Assembly: GCA_002794465.1 (NCBI GenBank)
Contig: MTSL01000126.1
Span: 35,160 to 99,159, forward strand
DNA length: 64,000 nt
Direction: 5' to 3'
Source of the DNA: Paramicrosporidium saccamoebae
Taxonomy: Eukaryota; Rozellomycota
Shown: positions 1 to 8,798 of the stretch, piece by piece
How positions within the stretch are numbered: the stretch's first letter is position 1
How the letters are laid out: each line of letters begins with the position of its first letter
The notes under the pieces: model-generated
The model's input: only the letters and a program-made list of their open reading frames with translations
What the model was told of the DNA's origin: nothing
The model's database searches: none
Made by a program: the position numbers and the translations under genes

Positions 1-285
1 CGTTGGATGGAGGCATAGTCTCTTAAATGGAAGCGCTACACACCTTAGTGATTCCAATAGTGTACTGAAAAGTTAATTTGTCCAAGGTCGCCCATAACTT
101 TCATGGGATAAATGTCAGCATCATCTCCTCGATGGGGCACAATGACCTGGGTGCCTATGCGTCCTATTCCCGTCAGTACAACCGCCTCTTTGCGCACCAA
201 GACGATTAACGACATATCTCCCGATATAGCCGGATGCCCCAAAGACTGTCACTGAAAGTCCGCTGACCGATGAACGTCCTCCCAT
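1..285 (-). CDS. NDUFA9: NADH:ubiquinone oxidoreductase 39 kDa subunit, NDUFA9/NUEM family (N-terminal part, runs off the left edge)
   Basis: Accessory subunit of mitochondrial complex I with an atypical short-chain dehydrogenase (Rossmann) fold. Splicing three exons (285..198, 163..66, 35..1) gives an uninterrupted N-terminus with GGRSSVSG, the nucleotide-binding [17 protein letters not shown], then VIVPHRGDD and [11 protein letters not shown], then HLRDYASIQ, all in the order expected for NDUFA9. The introns are 34 nt (164..197) and 30 nt (36..65), both GT...TAG, and the frame is kept across both. The chosen ATG sits directly before GGRSS, so no cleavable mitochondrial presequence is visible; an in-frame stop lies just upstream. 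Only about 73 residues are in the window. The start is 37 bp from the divergent start of the Hel2-like gene, so the promoter must be shared or overlap that gene. Confidence 0.86.
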
Positions 286-322
286 GAAACGGAAAATATA
301 TTAGTGTTATTCGATTTTCGCC

Positions 323-2239
323 ATGAAGAAGGCAGCCATCGTGTATCGCACTGGCTCTATTGACGATATGGAACGCTCAGTCTGCTTCATCTGCGCTGTC
401 GACCACCCACCTATTTGGGCCATCTCTGAGTGCAGCCACCGCATATGCAGTGTATGTTCACTGCGCATGCGCACGTTATATGGGACAAAAAAGTGTTCCA
501 TGTGCAAGACGGATTCCACACGGGTGGTGATGGTTAGGGCCAAAAAGGACCATACTGGAACCTTTGAGGAGCTATTTAACGAAAGGCTGCCCAGTGACAA
601 CTTGGGAATGTATTTTGCGGATGAGCAGATAAAGAGCGATGTACTCAAAACCCTCGAGTTGCGTTGCTGTGTTCCCAAATGCCGGGAGAGCAAACGTGTC
701 TGGAACACGAAGCAGGAACTCAAGCATCATGTGCACAATGTACACCAACTGTCCTTTTGCGACATTTGTCTGGCACACAAAAAGGCATTCCCCTCTGAAT
801 ATAAGGCGTATAATCGAGGTGAACTTGTGAAACACCAGAACGACAAAGTGGCGGGACATCCATCATGCACAGTGTGCAGCAGTCTATTTTACTCTGAAGA
901 CGAACTGACTGCGCATTGTCGGGAGAAGCATGAGCAGTGTCACATCTGTCAGCGGCAGCGTGGCGGTCGTCCAAGTTATCATCGCAATTACGAGGCATTG
1001 GAGGAGCATTTTCGGAAAGAACATTATTTGTGTCCCGAGTCGCTTTGTTTAGAACTAAAGTTTGTGGTCTTTGAAACTGAATTGGAGTATAAAACCCACA
1101 TGGCCGAGGTCCACATGTCGAACCTGAAAATGCAAAGATCAGAACAGCGACAATTCAGGAGGATCGATCCTGGATTCTCAGTTGGTGCTGATCGGCAGCA
1201 ACGAGGGCGAAGAGACCAGAGAGAGGAGCAGGCACAAGGGCAAGAGGTTTTGGCCTCTCGCTCTCCTCATACTCCTCGTCCTCCTCAGCCCTGTAGCCCT
1301 AATCCTTCTACGGAGCCACTTTCTGGGAGTGTTTTGCGGCATTTTCTGTATGGAGATGCCATTGGCGATCTTGCCCGTCGACTACAAAGTCTTAACATGT
1401 ATGAGCAACGGAATATTGACTTTTGCGAGTCACTTTGCAACGACTATGGTCTTACTGAAGCCAATGTGGCGAATATGAAAGGATATTGTCGTCAGTTCCA
1501 AAAAGGAGACTTTACGGCCTGGGATTTGACGTTAAAGCTTGACACGATGTTGGGACATGAGCGTTTGGGAAAGATGATGCCCATCCTTGTCGATTTGCAA
1601 CTTGACACGCACAAGAGGATGCAGCTTACCTCGGCTATTAACGCACATCTCTCAAAGATTGCATCCTTTCCCCCGCTTCCAGCTTCAGCAGAACCAGAAT
1701 ATTTGGCCCGCCGAAATACTGGCCGAACACCAGTGTATAGTGGTGCATCCACGTCTGCACCCTCAGTACTTAGGATCAAACCAAGCACAAGGACTACGTC
1801 ATATGCTGCATCCTCCAGCGTCGATCCTACTCGGAATCCACTGGCACTTCTTGGTGCATCCGGATCGCTGTCAAGGAGTACAGGGGGAACCAGTCATGGT
1901 AAGAAGACTAGTGCGGTGCCTCCGTCATTCCGCGTCGCTGTAGCGACTAGCTCTTCGGTCGGGATTGTCGATGACGCCAAAGGAAGGGTCCGATCCACTC
2001 TGACGGAAGAAGATTTCCCGTCATTGTTGAGCCACTCAACACCCTCACCCACCCCACCCTCTGATAATATCTTTGCAAATAGCGAAGATAGGAACGAGCC
2101 AGAGTCATTCTTTATTGGCAGTTCCGCCAACGCAGAGGATTTTGAATCTAGGAAGGACAATGTTTTTTCTGGTGTGACCACCACTGGGAATGCCAAGATG
2201 AAGAAAAAGAAGGGACAGGTCTTTTTACGTTATGGTTAA
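323..2239 (+). CDS. HEL2: Hel2/ZNF598-like RING E3 ubiquitin ligase of ribosome-associated quality control
   Basis: Encodes 638 aa, close to the length of yeast Hel2. A C3HC4 RING is visible at residues 21-61 (C21, C24, C37, H39, C42, C45, C58, C61). It is followed by the cysteine/histidine-rich region typical of the family, with C2H2-like units such as CVPKCRES...HHVHNVH, CDICLAHKK, CTVCSSLF...HCREKH and CHICQRQ up to about residue 270. The C-terminal half is Ser/Thr/Pro-rich and of low complexity. Family members ubiquitinate 40S proteins on collided ribosomes. The ATG at 323 is used; a second ATG at 368 (just before the RING) is an alternative start and would leave more room for the divergent NDUFA9 promoter. 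The region around residue 290-330 (RQQRGRRDQREE) is poorly conserved, and an undetected small intron there is possible. The other RQC factor, Rqc2, is also in this window at 51-54 kb. Confidence 0.8.
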   Translation: MKKAAIVYRTGSIDDMERSVCFICAVDHPPIWAISECSHRICSVCSLRMRTLYGTKKCSMCKTDSTRVVMVRAKKDHTGTFEELFNERLPSDNLGMYFADEQIKSDVLKTLELRCCVPKCRESKRVWNTKQELKHHVHNVHQLSFCDICLAHKKAFPSEYKAYNRGELVKHQNDKVAGHPSCTVCSSLFYSEDELTAHCREKHEQCHICQRQRGGRPSYHRNYEALEEHFRKEHYLCPESLCLELKFVVFETELEYKTHMAEVHMSNLKMQRSEQRQFRRIDPGFSVGADRQQRGRRDQREEQAQGQEVLASRSPHTPRPPQPCSPNPSTEPLSGSVLRHFLYGDAIGDLARRLQSLNMYEQRNIDFCESLCNDYGLTEANVANMKGYCRQFQKGDFTAWDLTLKLDTMLGHERLGKMMPILVDLQLDTHKRMQLTSAINAHLSKIASFPPLPASAEPEYLARRNTGRTPVYSGASTSAPSVLRIKPSTRTTSYAASSSVDPTRNPLALLGASGSLSRSTGGTSHGKKTSAVPPSFRVAVATSSSVGIVDDAKGRVRSTLTEEDFPSLLSHSTPSPTPPSDNIFANSEDRNEPESFFIGSSANAEDFESRKDNVFSGVTTTGNAKMKKKKGQVFLRYG

Positions 2240-2391
2240 TAGATGAGCAGGTCATGTTATGATGTTATGCCGTTATGGCTACTATCGTGCCGGGTTTTAC
2301 GTTATGATTAATAGATTGGCAGGTCTCATGTTATGGTTAATAGATTATTCCTATGACAGGTTACATTACTGTTAGGACCAACTTCACAGAT
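2231..2391. repeat. Degenerate short direct repeats around GTTATG(G/A)TTAATAGAT
   Basis: Between the convergent Hel2-like and p24 genes, the motif GTTATGGTTAATAGAT recurs with small changes at about 2230, 2302 and 2333, mixed with CAGGTC(TC)ATGTTATG units. The first copy covers the Hel2 stop codon. No coding potential is seen. Confidence 0.6.
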
Positions 2392-3072
2392 TTAAACAAG
2401 TTTCTTTGAACGGAAGAAGCGACGTAGGGAATAGACTTGATAGACGGAAGCAATACCCAGAATAACAATCTGTAGAACGGCCCATTTGAGGACATTTCCA
2501 TTGACCCGATCCGACTTTGATCGGAAGTGCTGCTCTCTGTCGCGCTGTAGCGTCTGTTCTCGTTGTAGGTCGCTCGTCTGGTCCACAGTCTTGCTAATCA
2601 TGAATGCCAGATCATTCAGACTGGCCTCCATAGGTGATGTAATGTGCGGGTCACCCGCATCCCCAATGAATACCTCAACTCCGAGCTTAACAATGACACT
2701 GGGGGAGTATTGTGTGAGCATGGCCTGGAAGCAGACGAGATGGTCACCTGTGTTGGCAGCAGTGAGGAATAGACGGTCATTGGGCTTGCTCTGTTGACGG
2801 ACGACAGTGTGGCCGGAAGAGTCACGCACTGTCACCAGCAGCTGGAATGGTGTCTCCACCTTGGCGCTGCTCCCCGTATTCCAGCTCGTGGCCGAATGTT
2901 TCACAAGGAGGACAGTCTTTTCGGGAAGGTCTTCAACGAGACACTTTTCGCGGATTCCCTCCAGACGAATGTGAACCTTGTCCAATTCGGTCACTTCGTA
3001 GGGTTGGGGTTCCATCTTTGCATTGGCAGTGGCAAGGAGGACTGCCGCGCTCAAAAGACGTTTCACCAGCAT
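2392..3072 (-). CDS. p24 family cargo receptor, alpha type (TMED4/9, Erp1/5/6-like)
   Basis: A 226-aa type I membrane protein of ER-Golgi COPI/COPII vesicles. It begins with a signal peptide (MLVKRLLSAAVLLATANA), then a GOLD domain with the two expected cysteines (EKCLVED and HLVCFQA), a membrane-proximal coiled region, one transmembrane helix (WAVLQIVILGIASVYQVY) and a short cytosolic tail RRFFRSKKLV. That tail carries the FF pair and the dilysine KKLV ending characteristic of the alpha subfamily. The length is normal. The start is the ATG at 3072; one codon upstream is TTG, not a start. No intron is needed. It is convergent with the Hel2-like gene and divergent from SOF1. Confidence 0.94.
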   Translation of the reverse strand: MLVKRLLSAAVLLATANAKMEPQPYEVTELDKVHIRLEGIREKCLVEDLPEKTVLLVKHSATSWNTGSSAKVETPFQLLVTVRDSSGHTVVRQQSKPNDRLFLTAANTGDHLVCFQAMLTQYSPSVIVKLGVEVFIGDAGDPHITSPMEASLNDLAFMISKTVDQTSDLQREQTLQRDREQHFRSKSDRVNGNVLKWAVLQIVILGIASVYQVYSLRRFFRSKKLV

Positions 3073-3432
3073 CAATTAAAGATAACCTAATTTTGTTTTT
3101 CGTAGCCGATTATTTCTAAGTCGGACAAGCTTGTTGTGAGGGTATAAACATTTTTTAGATATGTATAGTTCATCAGTACAATCTTATGGGGATGTAATGA
3201 AAATGTCCTATTGGGGATCTGCCAATGCAATCTGCTCCCCCTTGAAAGTTTCTGATCTGTCTATATGCCCTCTCAACCTTTAAGTTTCCCCATTATTTCC
3301 TACCCACTCCTTTCCAGCCAGTCCTTTTCACTCGCATCCACCCCTCAACCCTTCTCCCTCACATTCATATTCACGCTTATACATCTAGTTGGGTAAAGAC
3401 CCCTGGTACTCCTCCAGGGTCAGACTGCTGAA
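3073..3432. promoter_or_regulatory. Divergent intergenic region between p24 and SOF1
   Basis: About 360 bp with no coding potential that I can see. The SOF1-proximal part (about 3255-3375) is strongly pyrimidine-rich on the + strand with many CCTTTCC/CTCACTCC-type runs. No clear TATA box. Confidence 0.5.
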
Positions 3433-4835
3433 ATGGTACTGTCTTGCTCTCCGGCTTGGTAATATTTGTAGAAAGTCAAGACGATTACGCGTTCGGCCGA
3501 ATCTTGCCAGCGGGAACGCAAGGGAGACATATTTGTCATGAAACGCAACCCCGATGCCGCTCTGCATCCCTTTGAGCGTGCCCGCGAATACCAACGAGCT
3601 GTGAATGCTGCTAAACTGGATCGTCTATTTGCCAAGCCATTTGTTGCGTCCATGGCCGGTCATGTGGATGGAGTGTATTGTATGAATAGACATCCAACCG
3701 ACCTGAAGATGGTTGTCTCTGGGTCTGGCGACGGCGAGCTTCGTCTCTGGAACATTTCTACTCAGTACTGGCCGCAGTTTGTGTAGCTGATTATTTTAGG
3801 AAATGCATTTGGAATAGAAAGGAGGCACACGATGCGTTTATTAGAGGAGTGTCCTTTTTGCCAAAGAGCAGTCTGCTTTTGTCATGCGGTGATGACAAGA
3901 TTGTTCGTATGTGGGACTATTCCCAAACGAGACCGCTCCCCGTCAGTCTGTTCCAAGGAAAGGGCACTTTTACCTGTGTGGACTCGCATCGTGAGGGACA
4001 GCTCTTTGCTACTTCTGGCAGTTTGGAGGTGGCTCTGTGGGATCAAACCCGCGCTGAGCCTATCCAGACGTTTTCCTGGGGCGCCGACACGGTCAACAGT
4101 ATCCGCTTTAACCAGGCTGAGACTTCGCTACTTGCCTCTTGCTCTAGTGACCGTAGTCTAATGCTCCATGACACCCGGACAAGCAGCACCATTGCCAAGG
4201 TCGTGCTGAAGATGCGCAGTAATGCTGTTTCTTGGAATCCCCAAGAAGCCGTTTATTTGAGTGTCGCCAATGAGGATAGCAACGTTTATACCTTTGATAT
4301 GCGCTACTTTGACCGCGCAGTCAATATTATGCAAGGCCATGTCTCGGCCGTCATTGACCTGGACTATTCTCCCACTGGACAAGAGATTGTCACCGGAGGT
4401 TATGATCGTTCTATGCGCATCTACAACGTCCGCGAAGGTCAGAGCCGCGACATTTACCATACGATGCGTATGCAGCGTCTCTTCTGTGTACGCTACAGCA
4501 TGGACAGCAAATACATTCTCTCTGGCTCGGACGACGGAAATGTCCGTATATGGAAGGCGCAGGCTTCTGAACAGCTGGGCACTCAAAACCATCGTCAGCG
4601 GGAAGCGCTTGACTACAACCGAAATGTCTTGACGCGCTTCAAACAGATGCCCGAAGTGCGTCGCATTGCCAATCATCGTTCTGTGCCAAAGGACATTAAA
4701 CAGCGCTCCAGACAGACACATGAACATCGCATTTCACAAAAGAGGAAGGAGGAAAATGTGCGTCGACATAGTAAACCGGGTAGTGCCGCCAAGAAGAATC
4801 TGCGTGATGACGCGATTCTCGAGGTTAAGAAATAA
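3433..4835 (+). CDS. SOF1: SOF1/DCAF13 WD40-repeat protein of the small-subunit processome
   Basis: Spliced from three exons (3433..3435, 3472..3764, 3800..4835), giving 443 aa, almost exactly the family length. The N-terminus reads MKVKTITRSAES...GDIFVMKRNPDAALHPFERAREYQRAVNAAKLDRLFAKPF, matching the conserved SOF1 lead-in. WD40 repeats follow (GSGDGELRLWN, SCGDDKIVRMWD, GGYDRSMRIYN, GSDDGNVRIWK), then the basic SOF1 tail with LPEVRRIANHR-like and HRSVPKDIK-type sequence. The first coding exon is only the ATG: a 36-nt intron (3436..3471) follows the start codon immediately. The second intron is 35 nt (3765..3799). It acts in 18S rRNA maturation in the nucleolus, a job shared with TSR1 and NOP10 in this window. 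Confidence 0.96.
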
Positions 4836-4929
4836 ATAGACACTTGTACATGCCGAATGAATAACTAGACGTATATTTTTACAGAACACTACATTCACAC
4901 ACAAACACCTCGGGAGATTGGCTATTTAC

Positions 4930-5407
4930 TTAGGCTTTCTTATTAATGCCAAGGATGCGTACACGATGCATCTGGGGCATCTTTGCAATCAGCTGGATTG
5001 CCAGCACGGCCAGATTGATGCAAAACATGGTCAAATCGTAGTGGGTATAATGGGCACTCATCAGAAACAGAAAGACGGGGAAAACCATGAGGAATTTGCG
5101 GGTTGGAGTGTATTGCTCGCCCTCGTCGAGTTGCTCCCACAGCGTTAGGGCGCTATATTCGCCCTGATTTAGGTCAAAGGGTGTGCCGCAGAGCCAGTGA
5201 AAAAAGAAAAAAGTAAACTATAGGCATAATCAGCATTGTTGACGTGCTTACAATATTGTAGGTTAGGTTGGTCAAGGTCCAGCCCAGCTCGTTGGTCATC
5301 CCGGGGACGCAGGTAAACAACCCCTTCAGGGCTACCGCTATCAGCACGTTGGTGACCCAAGTGCCCCGAAAGTTGAGCCAGTCGGCGTTCGGGTTGTTGA
5401 AGGGCAT
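4930..5407 (-). CDS. ORM1: ORMDL/Orm family regulator of serine palmitoyltransferase
   Basis: Two exons (5407..5252 and 5217..4930) flank a 34-nt intron (5218..5251, GTAAGC...ATAG). The product is 147 aa, against about 153 for human ORMDL. Family landmarks are NPNADWLNFRGTWVTNVLI, WTLTNLTYNI, then after the splice HWLCGTPFDLNQGEYSALTLWEQLD, YTPTRKFL, HYTHYD and the C-terminus HRVRILGINKKA. Hydrophobic helices are at the expected places. Orm proteins sit in the ER membrane and restrain sphingolipid synthesis. Without splicing, the second half (with the TLWEQ signature) is lost. A CCAAT box in reverse orientation lies upstream at about 5495. Confidence 0.96.
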
Positions 5408-5512
5408 GGCTCCAGGCTCGCTTTTAAGGGGGCGTGTCGAGCTCAGCTTAGTGGTGGCCCCCAGCCCGTGTTTAGCTCTTTTTGAACTTTCATGATTGGT
5501 CAGCGCGCATGA

Positions 5513-5839
5513 TTAGTGTTTATTCTGATCGGAATAGATATCCTGGAGGTAGGATTCATTGGCGTCATGCGGCGGTGGAGGAGGACGGTTGGTGAGAAAT
5601 GTCCAGTCGCGTGAGTCGGGAGGATGATTCAAGATTTCAATGGCATCTTCGTAGACGTGCTGCAGATGGTCAGTGCTGGAATGAGAGCGATCGAAAGCGG
5701 AGAAGGAGCCGAAAGAGTCGCGCGGATAATAGTTGGCGTCATGACGAAGAATGGATCTTCTTGCTCGGTATCGTTTCCCCAGTCCGCCAACAGGGTCAAT
5801 GCAGAGGATGGAAAGGAGAGTGGCCGCGACGAGTTTCAT
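5513..5839 (-). CDS. Small secreted protein, unknown function
   Basis: A 108-aa ORF starting at ATG 5839. It has a plausible signal peptide (MKLVAATLLSILCIDPVGGLG) followed by a short basic stretch (KRYRARRS) that could be a processing site. The rest is hydrophilic, rich in His, Asp and Ser, with a proline run (RPPPPPH) near residue 85. No cysteine is left in the mature part. I do not recognise the family. It lies between ORMDL and the cullin, all on the minus strand. Confidence 0.55.
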   Translation of the reverse strand: MKLVAATLLSILCIDPVGGLGKRYRARRSILRHDANYYPRDSFGSFSAFDRSHSSTDHLQHVYEDAIEILNHPPDSRDWTFLTNRPPPPPHDANESYLQDIYSDQNKH

Positions 5840-6288
5840 GGCGAGTCCCTTGTATTGCCAAAATGGGCATCCGACTGCAGTTAATAAAGCCCAATCCGGT
5901 GGTACGTAAAACGACTGTATGATAGGAGCTGTAAAATGGATAAAGCTTGACTATCGGTTATTATCGGCTGTCGTTATTTAAAGTCTGGATTGTTCAAATT
6001 ATGGAATGTGTGCAACTTGGTCGCTTCTCGCAGCCAGATGTTTTATACAGACTATGGTTCCCTAGTTTGGAGAAGGCCTAGTTGCTGGGTATTTGAGGAC
6101 GGTGGGTTGTGTATCCATATTATTATAGGATTAGCAGTGAATGAACCCCTTTCCCGTCTGTGGATTATCCCCACTACGCGACACAGATATTCTGTATTAC
6201 ACAAATTATGGAATATACAAAGCTTGATCACCATGTACGGATGGATTACAGTATGATGTAGTGGGGGATAGAGTCTGAATTGCGTCAA
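5840..6288. repeat. Spacer with three dispersed copies of a ~40-bp element derived from the cullin 3' end
   Basis: No gene is seen in this 449-bp AT-rich spacer. A sequence beginning AATTATGGAATATACA and continuing CAACTTGGTCACC occurs at about 5995-6038, 6202-6238 and 6286-6325. The third copy is the last codons plus stop of the cullin gene; the other two are diverged downstream copies spaced by about 200 and 85 bp. Confidence 0.7.
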
Positions 6289-8472
6289 TTATGGAATATA
6301 CACAACTTGGTCACCTTCCACAGACAAATACTCTTTTTCTTGCAACATCTGTAGCGTCTTTTCCAGCTCCGACTCGCCCACCAATGCTGTTAATTCAGCC
6401 TTTGTACATTGTGAATGAGCCTTCAGGTACTTGACGAGACGCGCCTGTAACATGAACGTGCGATCCTCCACAACATCCTTTGGCAGACCGACGACAATTT
6501 CAGTCTCGGCAGCAATGCTCAGATTCAGTCGGGAATGGGGGGAGACAAAAGAGTGATTGAGCCGCAATGTATCAGCATGACTGAGCACTAATTGCACCTG
6601 GAGCAATCGCATTAGGGAGGATTGAACGAGTGGTGGAACGAGACCAGTGATTGTGGACAGCTCAATGAGAGTAGAGGGACGATCCTGCAGCTGTAGCAAG
6701 ATGGCCACCTGGGCTGCAGAAAGGATAAAGGAGAAGGGGCGCTGGGAAAAGGTGGCAACCACTTCGGCGGTCGTAAGAGATGGGCTCCAGGTGAGGACAC
6801 GTCCCGTGTGCTGTTCTCCATAAAACTCTGCAAACGAATCAAGACATTCATGCAGACGCCGCTCCCAATGCAGGACGGCCTCATCGGGAGAGGCAGGCCA
6901 GCAGCCAAAGGTTAGGATTTGGAAGGATAACTCAAAGGGCAGTTTTGCGCGCTTGTGACGGCCCAGGAACTGCTGTGACACTTGTAACGAAGATTCCATG
7001 TCCACCAACATGCGTCGCAGATTGGACACGTAGCCATGGCCATATGTGGCAGCTAGTTGAGTCAGTAATGCCTCCTCCCCGTCCCGCTGGTAAAAGGATT
7101 GACGGGCTAATAGACGTCGAGACAAAAGTCGCGCATACCATTTCTGGAAGGATTCTTTGTCCTCCAAATAGCGCAATAAAGTAAGGATAAAGGGTATCTT
7201 TGGGACAAACTCTTCCTGGTCGCGGATCAGTGTGTCCACCCAACGAGCCAGATGCTCTCCCAATGCGCGGAACGCCATAGCCGGAGCGGAAGGAGAATCG
7301 CTGATGAATCGTTTCAACGCCGTGTCTGAGGCTGCCAACATCATCGGCTCATCCATCATGGCAACGGAGACAATCCGGCGTGCATCCTGATACATGGCAA
7401 ACATTAGATTAATCAACATGGACATTTGCTCCGCTTTGGCGCCCTGTCGGGGCACCTTGGCTGTCAGTCGGGCGAGGAGGCCTGTCTCTATTGAAGGGAC
7501 TAGTTCCTTTAGCAACGACTTGCGCTGCGCCACCAAATTGTAAATAAGTTGGATCGTCTCGGTGGGATCCTCTTCCGTCTCCATTGATCGGACTATCTGA
7601 TCTCTTAGGATGGGTAGTAAGGGAAGTAGAATAGCCGCTTTCATCGTTTCCTTGGTGCGTTTTTCCACCGTCTTGTTTGGAAGACTGGGCCCCGTTAGAT
7701 AGCGTGCAACCCGCTCCATCTCCCCTTTCCAGAATGACAGCATTATGCCAATACTGCCCACAGTTGGCATTTGTGCCGTACTCAGTCGGGAAAGCAATTC
7801 AGTGCTGTCCTGTTGCAGAGTGTTGCAATACCACGGTAAAAGATGGTCCAGGAAGGGATGCGAGACGGTCATGGATTTGGATTGGGTTGCAGACTTGGAG
7901 TTGGTTGCAGACTTGGAGTGGGTCTTGGACATTGCTTGCAATAGTAATGACTCTTCCGGCACCGTGGATATGGCATGATAAATGCGAAATAGTTCTTTGA
8001 GGTCCGCATTGGGTTGGACAGTCCCGGCGGCTCGTTCGGCTGTCAGACAGCCCTCCGCCCACGCCAACAGCCGCTCTTCCTCTCCTCGCATCCGTCCCCA
8101 CCAGCTCTCCCATAATAGTGGCACTACATGCACCGCCCCCTCCCGCGCCACCCAGAATCGATCCAAGTATTGAAACACGGCCTCTACCCGCAACGCAGCC
8201 TGTTCATAGCGTCGCCACTGCAAAAGCAATGCGACGGGATGTGAGGGTAGAGCAGGAAGGTTGGTGTAAAAGGCACACAGGGAGGTGTACAAATCCCGGC
8301 CCTGAATATCGGTTGATTGAGTGTTTTTCGCCACACAATACTCGTAGACCATGGTGTAGAGAGACATGTACAGGTCGGGTGTAAACCAGTCATCAATGGC
8401 CTCGTCAAGATTATACAGTCGGTTCAAAAAGGTCTCCAACTTGTTCCAGACTGCCCCAACATCACTCATCAT
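6289..8472 (-). CDS. CDC53: Cullin (CUL1/Cdc53-like) scaffold of an SCF-type ubiquitin ligase
   Basis: A single 727-aa ORF. The N-terminal cullin repeats include EAIDDWFTPDLYMSLYTMVYEYC and GRDLYTSLCAFY. The C-terminal half has the cullin homology region (KFISDSP, FIPKIPFIL, KWYARLLSRRLLARQS, LLTQLAATYGHGYVSNLRRML) and a winged-helix end. The neddylation site is recognisable: EDRTFMLQARLVKYLK, with the modified lysine expected at K684. It is followed by EKEYLSVEGDQVVYIP instead of the usual YLA end. It binds Skp1/F-box modules at the N-terminus and Rbx1 at the C-terminus. The CUL1 assignment over CUL3/4 rests on overall pattern, so the exact class is less sure than the family. Pieces of its 3' end are repeated downstream. 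Confidence 0.9.
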   Translation of the reverse strand: MMSDVGAVWNKLETFLNRLYNLDEAIDDWFTPDLYMSLYTMVYEYCVAKNTQSTDIQGRDLYTSLCAFYTNLPALPSHPVALLLQWRRYEQAALRVEAVFQYLDRFWVAREGAVHVVPLLWESWWGRMRGEEERLLAWAEGCLTAERAAGTVQPNADLKELFRIYHAISTVPEESLLLQAMSKTHSKSATNSKSATQSKSMTVSHPFLDHLLPWYCNTLQQDSTELLSRLSTAQMPTVGSIGIMLSFWKGEMERVARYLTGPSLPNKTVEKRTKETMKAAILLPLLPILRDQIVRSMETEEDPTETIQLIYNLVAQRKSLLKELVPSIETGLLARLTAKVPRQGAKAEQMSMLINLMFAMYQDARRIVSVAMMDEPMMLAASDTALKRFISDSPSAPAMAFRALGEHLARWVDTLIRDQEEFVPKIPFILTLLRYLEDKESFQKWYARLLSRRLLARQSFYQRDGEEALLTQLAATYGHGYVSNLRRMLVDMESSLQVSQQFLGRHKRAKLPFELSFQILTFGCWPASPDEAVLHWERRLHECLDSFAEFYGEQHTGRVLTWSPSLTTAEVVATFSQRPFSFILSAAQVAILLQLQDRPSTLIELSTITGLVPPLVQSSLMRLLQVQLVLSHADTLRLNHSFVSPHSRLNLSIAAETEIVVGLPKDVVEDRTFMLQARLVKYLKAHSQCTKAELTALVGESELEKTLQMLQEKEYLSVEGDQVVYIP

Positions 8473-8474
8473 CC

Positions 8475-8680
8475 CCTAGAACAGGGTATGTTGAGCTGAA
8501 TTGATTTGAATCGATTTTTCCGTTGTCGGAACAGGGTGTGTTAGACTGGATTGGTGGAATCGATTCTCCGTTGTTCCTTAGAACGGGGCATGTTGAGATG
8601 AATTGATTTGGATTGTTTACTGCGCAGTCCCATAGAAAAGAGTGTATTGAGTCGAATTGGTCCCTCCATTGTCCCGTGAC
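8475..8680. repeat. Imperfect ~52-bp tandem repeat, about four copies
   Basis: Units begin (T)AGAACAGGGTATGTTGAG and contain GAATTGATTTGAATCGATT. They start near 8475, 8527, 8579 and 8628, with increasing divergence toward the right. The array fills most of the 326-bp spacer between the cullin start (8472) and the end of myosin II (8799). An 87-codon ORF across it on the minus strand is just repeat sequence. Confidence 0.75.
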
Positions 8681-8798
8681 ATTGGCTGTAAAGCCTCGTA
8701 TATAATCGTGGAGGCGTATATCCATTTATTTAAACCCCCCCCCTTATGTAGCCTCTTTGAATTGGGTTTTATTTCAGGATCCATTACCATCCACTAAT

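Noticed and set aside
8462-8725. 87-codon minus-strand ORF upstream of the cullin
   Set aside because: It is composed of the 52-bp tandem repeat and shares no features with known proteins.
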